Positions 1 through 12,586 of a DNA stretch of 64,000 bases are shown here, in pieces. This DNA comes from Polytrichum commune (lineage: Eukaryota > Streptophyta > Polytrichopsida > Polytrichales > Polytrichaceae). The notes below the pieces were generated by a model. That model saw nothing but the letters and a program-made list of their open reading frames with translations, ran no database searches and was not told the origin of the DNA. The stretch's first letter is position 1, and each line of letters opens with the position of its first letter. The stretch lies in contig OX485804.1 of NCBI GenBank assembly GCA_950295325.1, positions 55,478,429-55,542,428 of the forward strand. Reading direction: 5' to 3'. A program made the position numbers and the translations under genes.

Positions 1-1483
1 AGATGGAGGAAAAGCTTATTGAATTGCAGGGCATTTTGGGGAGTACTGGTGGCCTTTCAGAAGTTGGTGTGAAACGAAAGAGGGCTGGAGGGAAAAGTAG
101 CGGTGATGGAGTTAAAGGGAACAGTGACAAGAAAATTAGTGAGGGTCCAAAATCATCAAAGAAGAGGAAGTGTCATGTTGAACCATCTGATACTGACGGT
201 ATGAAAACCAAAGGCTCTTCTAAAGAAGATCAAATTCAAGACAGTGAAAACCAAGGCTCTGGAAGTGGCGAGGCTCCTCGAGGCAAGGTTTTGGAGGGGT
301 TTTGTGAATATCCAGGTGGAGAAGGGCCCCTTCACATGGATGAGGAGTGTCAGGAAGTTCTGGGCGCAACTGGAGGTCCAGGTTTCAAGAGCATTTCTGA
401 TGTAAAGCCTTCAAATACCAATTCATCTAAAATGGGATCGGGCTGGGACACTGATCCAGAAAGTACAGATGATGATAGTGGTGAAGACTGGTGGGCCAAG
501 AAAGTCCTCCTATCACCAACTTTACCAGACATTGTTGCACGTCCTCATCCACCCTCGCCTGTGTTTCTGCAAACACTTGAATCTGATCATGCTGTTCAAC
601 ATGTTCCTACCAGCACAGAGGAAGCTTTTCCTGAATCATCTTGCTACACAGGAAGTCTTATGGAGCAGCCAATAAGAAACTCAGCTTCAGTGGACGCAAA
701 AGAGCATGCTTCTGACATCCTGAATGATGAAGAAAAAGTGATGTCAACTACTGGGGATACTATATCATTCAATGTTGAGCAAAGTTTGCAAAGAACACCT
801 GTCCACTGTAACAGTCCTTTGCTTTCTAAAGCAGGTCCCATGAGTCTCCAGGACATCACAAATTTCTTAGATGACCTACCTAGTGTTACCCATCCACCTT
901 CCATTTTAGATATGGAGCATGACTTCAATAGTTCAGAAAACATAGAACTAGGGCCACTTACACAGCCTCTTGAAACCACCAGTGAAAGTGCAGGCATCAA
1001 GGATTCTTTGGCGATGTCCTCAGTTGCATGTCAGCCTGGCTCAATTGTGGGCAATCTTGAGACCTTCATTTTAGGAGAGAAGCTATTGGCATCTTCAGAG
1101 GTGGAGATCAAAGACATTTGTGAGACAAAGATATCAAATATTGAATCAACTACGAAACTAATAAATCAAGAAGAAACTCAATCCCTCACCAATGATATAC
1201 AGCAACAGTTGGAGTTTTTGAGCCCTTTACAAGTGTCAAGGAAGATGTCATCTACCTCAAGTCCTGATGCTTTAGATTTGGATAAAGAAACTGAAAAGGG
1301 CAGAGAGACAAAAAATTCTGAACACTGGGAGTCCTCTTCAGTGAGGATAGGCACAGCTTTTAAAACAACCAAGACTCGGCTGTATGATGCTTTGAACAAG
1401 AAGAGTACCTGTAAGTTGCAGAGTGGTGGGCAATTGGGGACAGAACTTGCTGCAGTTGCTGCAGATTGCTGTTTGTCAGGAGA
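1..1483 (+). CDS. Large exon of a plant host gene, 5' part cut by window edge
   Basis: This exon is open from the window edge to a GTGAGT splice donor at 1484. The translated part is about 493 residues: low complexity, Ser/Glu/Lys-rich, with basic stretches near residues 23-56 that look like nuclear localisation signals, an acidic segment near 150-160, then a motif around DWWAKKVLLSPTLPDIV. No enzyme domain is visible. It ends in phase 2, which fits the small exon at 2372. Together with the last exons it resembles the plant EMB1611/MEE22 family of large nuclear embryo-development proteins. That is a recollection of general shape, not an alignment, so the name is tentative. The ATG at position 3 may be internal, because the upstream sequence is outside the window. 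Confidence 0.6.
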
Positions 1484-1551
1484 GTGAGTATTTCTGGTCT
1501 ACTTTTTCTCACCCAAGCTTATCATACTTTTGGAATTCAATATTGGTTGGT

Positions 1552-1588
1552 TTGTGGTTGTGGTTGTGGTTGTGGTTGTGGTTGTGCT
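1552..1588 (+). repeat. (GTGGTT)n hexanucleotide repeat
   Basis: About five copies of a TGTGGT unit lie just inside the first intron of the host gene. Confidence 0.8.
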
Positions 1589-2371
1589 TGGTGCTCTCTT
1601 GTGGTGGCAAGGGGTTCTGCACTAAGAGACGATCACATTCATGTTTCTCTTGCTGAAGAGGTGTGAATGAATGTCAGCCTGAAGTCAAACAGCTCTTGCT
1701 TGATATCCCTATTGTTCATTTTGGATGTATCTGGACTTGGTGTGGTTGTACTTGGGTCAACAAAGAGATCTCTCTTATCTTAACATAGTCATCTTGGATT
1801 TATTGTGGATTCCTTAATGTGAAGTACTTGGGGTGTTTCTGTCATGCTATTGGGACTCTGTGAATAGAGATTCAGTGGAGATTTTTTTGTCAGCTTCATA
1901 TGTCTTCAATACTTTTTTCCTTCATTTTTAGTAGTCTGTTATTGTCAGCCCTTGTCATAGAGCCTTTATCTTCGAGGGTACCTCTAATATGAGGGGATTT
2001 CTTGCTTAGTATAGTAGTTTCCATTCTTATCACAAATCCTACTTTCTAATGAAGTGTTGGGATTACATTAATTATTCTGAATTGAGCAGTTCACATGAAT
2101 AGGTAGTCAACCTATATGGTTTGAGTTTCCTGGTTTAGTAGAAGCATATATATGATTTTTGTAAGATGATGGTTCACTGGCTAGAGCCATGTGGATTGGA
2201 GTCCGCTTCGGATGGTTCCTTTCTTGGTAATTGTTGTGATTTATTCAATTGTGTACTCAGTTTGTGTCTACATCTGTCGTATCACTTGGTTTTGTACTTG
2301 TTTTTAACTGTCCATATGCAAAGAGTTCCACACAGGAGAATGACTCCACTGTAAATTATGTCTTTGTGCAG

Positions 2372-3035
2372 ACCTGACCGAACTCAGCAGGCTGTTATAA
2401 TGAGGGTGAGTTCTTGAACTTGCATAGAGGAACTATTAGTGATTGCTCTTGTTCTCTGGTATCCATTCGGCTTTCTGAACTGGACCAGAGGCAAGACAAC
2501 AGACTGTCAGGGTTACCTGAGATAGGATATGTTCCTACCACGGATAATCTGCTGACCTTTGAACAAGTCTGTTGTGTCTAGAGTCCGAGACCCCCCTTCT
2601 ACAAAGGACTGAGAGTGATCCAAGTGGACCTGATTCTATTGTGAATAAGGGGTGTATTCTAACACTAATTACATAACCTTCTTCATCCACTCACAACATG
2701 ACTTTGATGAGGGTCCAGCAGCCATTCCTTCTACACCTGAGCACCTCATCAAGTCATACTTTTATCCAATGCTGTAGTTGCCTGATCTGGCTGAGAGTTA
2801 TAGAACAATTCACTAATGACTATACCGATCCAATTATTAAGAAAGTTGGTAGATTTGTGGTGGCTTTCCTGATTAGAGGTGCTGGATGAATTGTGCAGGG
2901 AGCTTCTAGGCTTATTTGCTCTCGCATTGATGGAGGTTCCTGTGTTGCAGCATGATGACTCTCCCAGTAGGGCCTCTTCTTTGCATGTTTCTCTCAGTGA
3001 CTCCATTACAGAAGTGGTGGCTGTAGTAGAACAAG
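2372..3035 (+). pseudogene. Middle exons of the same host gene, disrupted
   Basis: A 34-nt exon at 2372-2405 has a good acceptor and a GTGAGT donor and keeps the frame from the first exon. Downstream coding text continues from about 2492 to a donor at 3035, but it jumps between frames. One segment runs to a TAG near 2578, another in a different frame to about 2670, a third passes two in-frame stops around 2780-2820, and the last reads LDELCRELLGLFALALMEV and onward. The final segment ends in phase 1, exactly what the exon starting at 3251 needs. I see at least two frameshifts and two stops. This could be a decaying gene, missed small introns, or assembly indels. Confidence 0.45.
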
Positions 3036-3250
3036 GTGAGGTCCAGTGTTCAGTTCTCATTGTCTGGTAGTAGACGCTTGGTGTGCCATGTTGGCAGACT
3101 AGTACTTAAGGTGCAGTTGTTTATACCATATTTCTCTGGAATTTTCTTTTGGGTTTCTCTTCAGCAACATGTGAAATGACTATTATTGGAATATCTTCTG
3201 TCCTGGGGGCAGTTGCATGCCACTTACCTGTTAATTTGATAACTTTGCAG

Positions 3251-4152
3251 TGGTGAGGTGCGAGACACTCTTGGCGTTGTTACTTCCTGGTCATGATGGT
3301 ATTGATGTTGTACTTAAGCACCTACAGAGGTTTTTGGTTGAAGACCAGCTTTGGTCAGGAGGGGTTGATGCAGAAATAGCACTCTCTTTGTCAAGCCATA
3401 AAGAGCATAGAGCTCACAAGCAGCATCTCCATTGTGCTTGTGAAGAGGAGACAATACAGAGAGCAGTTACTGGAGGGAAGATCCTTGCAGGGTTATGCCA
3501 AGCATACAGCAGGTTGGACACCCTTGAGGCCTTTATGTACACAAGTCTCCGTTGGTGTCTCTGTGATACCTGCTGGCTGGTTGCTGTTTTCTCTTCTTTC
3601 GCATTTATCTGCGGGAAATCCTTATGGACAGCCTGCTGTGGTATATTCTCAAGCAAGGCTGTGCGTGCAGTTGTAGCAGAATTGCTTGTCAGTATGAATG
3701 GAAGTGAGGAGAAAAGCAGAACAAATTCAGAACATGTTATCAAAAACTCTTCGCAGCTCGAATCAAGGAAATTGCACTATGGATCATTCATGAATGAGTT
3801 GCATGTTCTCCAGGACTCTCTGAAGCAACAGCCCACTCAGGGATTGAACACTGTACTCAACCAGACTCTGGTGGCTATGCTACAACTTTTTTCCTCTCCA
3901 CAATTTCTTGAGCCTAAAGGTAGTCTCCTGACCAATACTGTCACAGAGAGGATGGGCAAAGTCTCACGGCTGAGAAGAATTTGCACACAAGGAGCTTTGA
4001 AGGATATTTATCCCACTGAGGCACTTGAGGGGTCCTTGAGGGGTTCATCTATTAATTGTTGTGCAATGGAAGAATATACTGCAGGTGACAGTGTCTTGCA
4101 GGATCAATTTTGGGATATCTGTCAAGCCCTTGAGCTTATTTCTGTTCAACTG
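3251..4152 (+). CDS. Long exon of the host gene
   Basis: The acceptor is TTTGCAG at 3250 and the donor GTAAGAACC follows 4152. The phase agrees with the exon ending at 3035 and with the next exon. About 300 residues encode a mostly helical protein, with hydrophobic heptads such as the stretch beginning VRCETLLALLLPGHDG and a serine-rich linker near 3720-3790. The end reads DQFWDICQALELISVQL, typical of a repeated-helix scaffold rather than an enzyme. Part of the middle (about 3500-3660) reads plausibly in more than one frame, so a small compensated indel is possible. No catalytic motif is seen. Confidence 0.55.
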
Positions 4153-4450
4153 GTAAGAACCTACGGGTGTGAACCTGTCATAATCATATTGGGGGCAGTT
4201 TTTCATTTATCCCTATTACCTGGATGTTTTGTGGGATGCACAATCTGCTGGTGTATATGATAGTGACTTGTCTTGTTTTCAATGTAAATCTATCAGCTTC
4301 TTCTGGAATGCACAATGTCATGCTGTTTCTTTTACATAAAGACATTGACAACATGTGCCTCCTTGTATAAGAACAGTGAAATACTTGCACATGATTCATT
4401 TAGAGATGCCTGATTGTGACTAATTTCTTGCATGAATTGGTGTTGCACAG

Positions 4451-4566
4451 GGCTGGAAATGGACATATAATGACCTTATTGTTGGCCATCTGTGGGGCCT
4501 GGTGATTCCTGGTGCTCCTCAAGGCACAATTATTGCCGTAATTCATCTACTAGGACTGCTTGGCAG
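4451..4566 (+). CDS. Penultimate exon of the host gene
   Basis: The exon is bounded by a TGCACAG acceptor and a GTATTT donor. It encodes 38 codons plus two bases, starting GWKWTYNDLIVGHLWGLV and ending in a leucine-rich LLGLLGR. Reading frame and phase match the exon before and the exon at 6357. The tryptophan-rich start followed by a Leu/Gly segment is the best conserved-looking part of the gene and the best query for identifying the family. Confidence 0.6.
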
Positions 4567-4973
4567 GTATTTCCTACTATTCTTGTCATTGTACACCTAT
4601 ATGTAGTGATTTATTGGATTTGCACCCCATTGCACTCCATGCAGTGGTTAAGGATTTGCCTCTTACCTCACAAACAGTTGGTAGTAAAGTTGTTTCCCCC
4701 CTAGAAGTATGTTCTCAGATTCCTCAAAAGGCCATATTAATTTACTCAGTGGGTTGTATCTGTCAAACCACTGACACCACATCTTAATAAAAATTCACGT
4801 AGCAGTCAATTAGTTATGATATAAATGTGTTGTACTTGCATCTTGATGTACAGTACTGCATTTGATTTTGTGGCTAGAGTAAGGGACAAGAGACACCACC
4901 TCCCTCCGTGCCTCATTTCTTAGGGTTGGGACATCCCTCATAATGGGTTGGGCCTACTTGTGGGGAAGGTTTT

Positions 4974-4991
4974 GGGGGGGGGGGGGGGGGG
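4974..4991 (+). repeat. Poly-G tract
   Basis: A run of about 18 G in the long last intron, followed by a purine-rich stretch. It is one of more than ten such G or C runs in the window. Confidence 0.9.
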
Positions 4992-5436
4992 AGGGAAGAG
5001 AGCGAGGAAGGAGCTTGGGGACACTCTACCTCAAATTTAAATAGCACATATTGTACGAACCACAAATATTTGATTTTTTTGGTCACACAATAGAGTTATT
5101 TGTAAAGTGAAGCAGATGAAACCATGGGTTTAGTTCCAAACCCTGAGTTTATGAGAATTAACACAAAGTCACCTAAGCTTTCTTAATGCTTAAATTACCA
5201 TGCACAAAGAGTGGTGTTGGGTTATTAAAAACCGGCTTTCCGATTTGTCCTACTAGGATGGATGTGCCAAGCTAGCTTTACATAGGCTGATCCGGGGCTT
5301 AGGATAGTGGGTCCCATGCAAATACATTATTTTAGATCCTAAAATTCTCTCAAAGTTTGAGAGGTGGAAAGAGGAGGTATGAATAGTTTCATCCAACTTT
5401 CAAAATAGACTCCAATGCATGACGAGCTAATCAGTG

Positions 5437-5655
5437 TATGGGGAGATTATTGGGCATAATTGGTCATAATCCTAAGGTTTCCAAGTCCAACTGGTTACAT
5501 GTTGACATCTTTCGGTTTTACTTCAATTATTTGAAGTATATTCCACAGATTCTTCTAAAATGATTAGTTATTTTTTTGAAGTCTTGAACTTCAACCGGTT
5601 ATTTCTTAAATTCAACTGGTTCATCTGTAACTAGTGACCGGTTCTTCTCTTTCAT
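5437..5655 (+). repeat. Dispersed repeat R1 (AACCGGTT-rich), copy 1
   Basis: This block begins at GGGAGATTATTGGGCATAAT and contains several CCAACTGGTT/AACCGGTT motifs. It recurs at 10308-10520 and 32219-32450 (same strand) and at 32690-32905 (reverse strand). No coding capacity is visible. It is probably part of a long terminal repeat or a long non-autonomous element; ends and target duplications were not found. Confidence 0.6.
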
Positions 5656-6356
5656 TGGAGCTAATGAGCTCTTCATAGAAAGTTCTCAAAGAAGGATCAA
5701 ACCCATGATTTGGTCCCTCTTTGAGAGACTTCACGAATAACTCTAATATGAACTACACTGATATGGTCTATTATGGTCTAATTTATTTGCATTATACACT
5801 ATTTTCAATGTTTATTACCATAGTCACAAAAATCAGGATTTTTTAAACTGTGGTTGCTATACTGTTGAATAAACAAAGTTATAAGTTTTGTGATCTGGTT
5901 TTGCCTCAAGGTAATTTCCATGGGCAAAGAGTCAACCTACTTGTGAAGGCATTTTAATTGCACATATCAGTGTAGATAAATTTGTTATTTGAATACACCA
6001 TTTTACTAGTATCTGGAATGCAGAATGGTGCCAACACTAAACAGCTGCACCACATATAGGGAGTGCACTCAACTATTTGAACTTAAGGGTCCGGATCTCT
6101 TTGGGATTATATTGTGCTCCCATTATTATTTATGACCAATTGCGATATATATATATATATAACATCATATATTGTGCAAAGAATTAATTCAAAAAGGGGT
6201 CCCCAAGGTCCTTCCCTACCGAAGGCTACACAAGCAGGCACTGCCCAATTAAAGAGGTTCCTTATTTTGTTTGAAGTCAACATCTAAGCAATTTAGTCAA
6301 GTTGAGAGCCTCTAACATGTTGAAACTTGTCATGTGTCACTTGTATTTGTGTCTAG

Positions 6357-6498
6357 GCTGGGCGTGATGGAGGATGGAACTGAGCTACCTGGAGTGGATA
6401 GTATCAGGGACCGTCTTCGTGGGATTGTTCAACAAGCCTCTTTTTCAGAGGCTGCGCAGGCAGCTGCAGCTCAAGCATTGGTATTCCTTCCACACTGA
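6357..6498 (+). CDS. Last coding exon of the host gene
   Basis: After a GTGTCTAG acceptor the frame continues (AG+G completes an Arg) for about 46 residues, including DSIRDRLRGIVQQASFSEA and an alanine-rich helix, then stops with TGA at 6496-6498. Joined to the previous exon it gives a continuous helical C-terminus. The intron before it is about 1.8 kb and holds a poly-G run (4974-4991) and a copy of the AACCGGTT-containing repeat. Confidence 0.55.
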
Positions 6499-9400
6499 GA
6501 TTGCAAAAATCTAAGTATATGTATCCTGGGGCCCATAACGAGTATACAACTACAACAGGAGACTGTCACAAGATGATCATAGTCAGCGGCCAGTCTCGGA
6601 CATTATTAATTTCTCAAGAACTGACTAGTTCAGAGCCATGTATCTAACATAATGCAACAAGGGAAACCCTTGTCCGCAATGCGCCTTTGTAGAGGGCATT
6701 TGCTTTGTGTTGCAGTGCCTACACTCATTTTTTTAGGTGAATGGAATTATTGTATGATTTTAGGACTGAAATGGAAGTCATTTTTACCTGGATTCCCTTC
6801 CTTGTAGGAGTCCCCGAGGCTACATGCTGGTTCATTCAATGCATCAGTGGGTTTTATCGGTGAATGATTGAAATACTTTATTTCATGACCTATGAGTCTA
6901 GTTTACGAATTTGCTCAAATTTTTGAACAAAAGAAGTAAGTCATGTGTACTGGCCTGTGAATGGTTTCTCTGGACATTCATCCCGGCAGTGTCTGCATTC
7001 ATCTGAGTGTATGTGTTGATTGCTCCCCACTCATGAAACTTGGTCCTCCCGAGAATGCAGGAGGCCAAAGGTAGAGAGCCATGCCGACATTCGTGGGCCA
7101 TACTGAAGGCTGACACAAGTCAGCACTGACTCATCACCATCAGAAAAGCAGTGATAATAACAATCCAAGCAAGCTCCTGGAGAGCGGCTTTAAGAGGGTG
7201 GGCTGAACAACAGGCTATTAATTCTCCAAAGTTTTCTAAGGTACACCTGATTGGATTGGTGAGCAAGCTTGCTTTCATGAGAAAGTGTGCTCAACTACAT
7301 TTTGGATCTATTTCCGTTTTTTGGGCTGTTTCCAAGTTCGGAAACTCAACTGTGTGATCTTATCACTTGCCATGTTCTTTAAGGAATTGGACAATTAAAT
7401 GCATCCAATTGGATTGGCAAGCAAGCTTGCTTTTCATGAGAACTGTGCTCAACTGCATTTTGGATCTATATCCGGGTTTTGGGCTGTTTCCGATCTATTA
7501 GGAACTCAACTTTTTGACCTTATCACTTACCACGTTCTGAAGGAATTAAACAGTTATTTACGTCCACCTAGAATTTGAATATCTCAACATTCTATTCTGC
7601 TCATGGGGAAATCGAAACATTTCTGCAATGGAGAGCTCAGTAGATATTTATTTTCTGGTATTGTGATGCCAGTCAACGGACTGGTAATTACTAGTGATCA
7701 AATTATGCTCCTGATTGTTTCCAGAAAGTAACAAACTCCCTGTTATTACTTCTATGTCCATTTTTTCTTCTTTTCATAGTCAACAACACAATGCAGTATA
7801 TTTGCTTGATATTCCCTTTTCATGGGCTTGGAATGGTTGTTTGGCAAGGTTGAGGTGACACTTCTGAAATAGAGATTTTAAAATTTTACTTTATATTCTA
7901 ACAATGTAAACAATGTACAGTGCAATAAAAAAAACGACTGCTCACAAATTGTAAGTCCCAAAACACTAAACCTTCAATAATATACCACTTTGCAATCATT
8001 AAGCTGGATCATATGTGTGAGATCTAGGGACTGAGGACATCCTTGAAGGATTCAAAAATAATATCTGATGAATCTCTTGGTACTTGCCCATTATCAAACA
8101 GCCGGTAAGCAAGGTTTACATGGTGAGATCAAATGGTTGACCAGTCATATTCTTGGGAAAAGCAGTAATACCTCATAGTGTTAGAAGACAATGCATGGAT
8201 CACTTTATGACTGAGTCTTTGGCAATGCACCAGCATTGTGTTCAGCTAATCTACGCTGCATGTAAATGTGCTGGAAGGTCTTCTCTGAGCCTGAGCGCTG
8301 AAGTTAATGTATCACTTATGAAATGGTTAGTGACTGTAATGGTTTTGCATGAGATATACAAGTCCAGCTAGGGATGTAAGAATTGGAATTGAAATTGTCT
8401 CATAGATTGATTAAAATATGGACATAACTGGTTGGAGGTTTGTTCCAAGTGTATATGTGAGGTCATGTTGTTGTTTGTTACAGGTTATGACATTGCATCC
8501 TTTGCAACGTCTTTATCAGCAAGGCATTGCAAATATTATTCCAATGTTTAGACTAACTCTTTTTCAAAATAAAATACAATCATGAGATATCCCTGGGGCC
8601 AAAGCAGTTCAAACTGTGCATGGGATTATGCATAATTGTAGCTGATAAAATTATTTGTTGTGTGTAATATTACCTCAATTTAGATGTGACTTGTATTCAC
8701 TTCCAGCATTGACATTAGCATGGTGTTGCAGATTTTCTCTTGACTGTATATTGGGTACCTGCAATTCAATATATAAGCTGCTCCTTGTCCAATGGCTCAG
8801 CCCTTGGAGTCAAGGAATTTGGGAGACAGTATCATAAAGGTTGTAAATGTAGTGATGGTATAAAATAGAGTATCTGGAATAGCATTGTCACCTATCTATT
8901 CTAAGCTACTACATCGACAATATTTATTTTGTGATTGTTGCAGAGTTACTACGAGGATAGGGTGAAGCTATTTTGTAGTAGAATAGTTTCACTGTGCTGC
9001 ACAATCTTCTGTTAAAGAGGTGCCCAGATGGCTATTACTCGTAACAGCACACACTACTGGACTTATTGAGAAACAAAGCTTTACTAGGGGCTCTGTATCA
9101 TCTTTTTATGTAAACATGTTTTGTAATTAGTTTAGGTTTTGCTTATCACCAGTTTTGTGTGTAGGCAAAAAGATGGACTCTGCATCTGTCTGCTAAGATG
9201 GAAGGTTGCTTTTTATCTTTCTAGCTGGGCCCTGATCCTTTGAGGACCTCTGAGCATTTCACTCATGTCCAATAAAGACCTCACAACTATAAGTGCCCAC
9301 TTATGACTTTGCGATGCTAGATGGCCCACATATGTGTCATGCCATTTGCGTTGATATGGAAACATAGATATTCTATTGACTCCGAATGTTGGCCATGCCT

Positions 9401-10015
9401 ACCTTGTCTCTTTCCGACCTCCTTTTCTGCATGTTTCACCACACGCTGTTGAAGTTACTACTGGTGGAGTACTCCCATCATGGTCTCCTCCATGCACAAC
9501 TAACTGTTAACTTCTGCAATTTCTGTAGATCATCAGAGTCATAGCAAGTAATAGAGTTGTTGTTGGCACTTCGATCGATATGTGTGTTGATTTTTGCATT
9601 ATAATACACAAGTAGGACAAAAGTGGAGGTTCCCCCATGAGTCGCAACTTTGTCAAGCTGAGTGTGTTCATGGGCGGTTCTCATCTTTTTGGGAGAACCT
9701 TCTTTGTAGGTTCTCTCCTCTTCAGAAAGTGATTCGAGAACATGAGTCCAGGATCAGGTACTGTACTTGGAAATATGCAGAGGGAATTAACTACCAGGTC
9801 ATGGTATATAGCAGAATTCCGTTTTGACGAGTATATTCTATGACCATTCTGTTGCAGAGTTATATGTCAGGACGCAGAAGTTAGCATGCTTGAGAGAATG
9901 TATGTGTCAACATATATATATATAATATATACATATGCACTGCAAAAGAAGCCTTAGCCCTGCCACTAAATAAGAAACTGTAGGCTACGTAGTCCCACAC
10001 CTATTGGAGGCATTG
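6499..10015. other. Intergenic stretch without recognisable genes
   Basis: I see only short random open frames. A diverged tandem duplication of about 160 bp is present at 7241-7400 and 7401-7560 (both include GGATTGG.GAGCAAGCTTGC-type text and a TTGGGCTGTTTCC core). A short AT-rich run lies near 9916-9936. Part of the region may be 3' UTR or downstream sequence of the host gene. Confidence 0.5.
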
Positions 10016-10236
10016 CACCGTTTATAATATTTAGTGTCACTTACTATTTAGGGTTACGTTGTGCTCTAGCTTTCTACTATGGATCTCAGTTTTTACCAAC
10101 AAAGGTCAAATTGGTCAGTTTGGACATTATATAGCATTAACATCTTTACTTGGTTAAAAAAAAAAACATTAACACTAAAATGTTATAGCAATGCATAACT
10201 CCGAATAGTAAGTGACACTAAATATCATAAACGGTG
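10016..10236. mobile_element. MITE with ~33-bp terminal inverted repeats
   Basis: The left end starts CACCGTTTATAATATTTAGT and the right end is its reverse complement with one or two differences over about 33 bp. The interior is non-coding. No convincing target duplication is visible. A half copy of one end lies at 12090-12150. The inner part of the repeat (GGAGTTATGCATTGCTATAA) also occurs in the inverted-repeat element at 59297-59484, so these belong to one family. Confidence 0.65.
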
Positions 10237-10307
10237 TAGTACTCAAGGCTAGAATTAGGGTGGGAACTTGGAATTATAGAAAAGGTAGGTTTGGACTGGT
10301 GCAGTAT

Positions 10308-12150
10308 CTAGGGAGATTTTTGGGCATAATTGGTTGATATCCTAATGTTTCCAAGTCCAACTGGTTACATGGTGATATCTTTTAGATTCTCTATTAGACC
10401 GGGGTATATATATTATAAATTCCTCTAAAATGATTGGTAATTTTCCTAAACTCTTGAACTTTAACCAGTTATTCTCAAACTCAATTGGTTCACCAACAAC
10501 TAGGAGTTGGTTCTCCTTGTTCATTGGACCAATGTTAGTATGGTATATAGGTGAATGCATAGTATCAATAATCACCATCAATATTGGTATCAAAAAACCT
10601 ACTTATGGGCTTGAGATTATAATACCAATCAAATATTGATATCTGGTGGATATGTCAAGGCGCGAGAGTCTTTGTATACTCGCATTATTGTTTAGGTTAG
10701 TACTATTTTGAACCAAATTGATGCTATGGTGATTTTACCTAGTTATGAAGGTTCTTGCATGGTATATAGACCCAAATGGTATCAACAATAAAAAGTATTG
10801 TCCAATTCTCATACCTTATTGGTATCAAAAAGATGATACCGGAACAACATTGGTTAGGGCTGGTGAGTTGTTTGTCAAAATTTGTTGTTGAAGATTGTGC
10901 AATGATGCATGTAATAATTTGGACATTACATAAGCTTTTCACTTCTATAAGTGTATCATTGGTGACTTTGCATTTCTCTTTGAAGATTTTAATCACTGAC
11001 CAAATTCAATATATATATAAGGTGTGTAAACCTTATGTGGTTACTCTTCTTGATTGGACACTTATATAGCAAAGCACATTGTTGGAGACCGACACAAAAA
11101 CGATACTTGTTTTGATAGATTGGATTGTATGTGCTCAAACTATGGACATCATTGTAGTTTCAACAGTTAACACAATTGAGAGGGCCTAACGATCACCCCT
11201 TAAAAAGAGAAGGTAATCTTCACTTTTACTTCTTATAACTTTGTATCTCAATTCCATTTTTGAAACTTGAAATGACAATCAAGTTCATGATTCATTGCAA
11301 TTGCAAATCAAATGAAACAATTTCCCAATTGATCCAAAAGTCAAATATGTGTGCAGAGTTGGAAATGCCCACAAGAGGGTCAATCTTTGTGGGTGGGACA
11401 AGGATTGGAACTTCTCCCCGAAAAACTTATGATACCGAAGGTAGACATCTCTTATTTGGATACTTTTCTTATTAGACAACCATAATGAGTGGTATGTGGT
11501 TTGGTGTGGCTTCAAGAACGGAGACTAGAAAGATGTGTTGTGCTTAAAAAATGACAACATTCTAGACTCAATAGTCAACATAATTGGGGGGGGGGGGGGT
11601 ATCTCTACGACCATCTAATGAGTGCAAAAATCTTCACTTTGATAATGAATAAGATATGAAATTTATGAAAGTGGCCACGGCCTTAATGTGGATTTGTTAA
11701 CCATCAAATACTTATCGCATGTTTCATATTTTAAGAGAAGTGGGCTAGTCGGAAACAATGTCCATCTAAAAACCACCTACGGTTCTTCATCAATTCTCAT
11801 CATTAGGTGACCGATCAAGGAAATTCTTCATGTGGGAGCCACACATGTTCAAAATTGTCAGTTTTGAAATGAAGTTCGCTAAGCCAAGGTAAAAGAATTT
11901 TGACCTTGACATGTGCCTAACTTTGAGGAGCTTGGTTGCAAGGTTGGTCCCTCTATGATTCGATATAAATGTCCGTTTTCAGACCCAATTCAAGATGGCG
12001 GTTTTGCAAGATGCGAATGTTATACAGTGCCCAAACAACCAAATCTGACCTCTGATTATAAAAACATTAGATCTACAAAAAGAAAGTTATAGCAAAACGT
12101 AAGTGCAAAGAAGAGTAAGTGACACTAAATACCATAAACAGTGTAAGGTA
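10308..12150 (+). repeat. Dispersed repeats R1 and R2, diverged
   Basis: An R1 copy (10308-10520) is followed by text rich in GGTATCAA/GATACCA motifs, then by R2 units. R2 is roughly 300-350 bp and includes a core like GAATAAGATATTCATATGA after ATCTTCACTTTGAT. R2-like units recur at 30400-31320, in reverse at 32600-33200, and at 58290-58500. A poly-G run (11587-11600) interrupts one unit exactly where the related copy at 31124 has ordinary sequence. No protein is recognised. Confidence 0.5.
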
Positions 12151-12586
12151 GCATTGGCTTGCAGGAGTGAAGTATTAGAGAGAGTGATGCCCAAGTGGCA
12201 GGTGTGTATGCTGTTGATGCTTTAATCAACCTATCGTCCTTTGTCAATGTGCCTATCTTCCTTAGTGTCTGTGCCCACACCAGGAGCCAATGGTCACGGC
12301 CAATTGGTAAATTCTATTGATTGACCATAATCACATACTCGGGAAAAACACCAGTATCCATGATACACAGTAGAGCCCATAAATCAAGCCTTGTGTTGTA
12401 GGCTTCACGCGGCATCTTGAAATGATTACAAAAGAAAATACTTTAACGACCGCCGTACGTGTAGTCAAAGGGTAGAGAATGAATGAGGCTATAGCTATGA
12501 GTCACAATAAAAGGAAATCATAATAACTCCACTGAAGATTGTAACTCCTGGGTCACGACTAAATGTATGTGGGTCTTAATTAGGGC

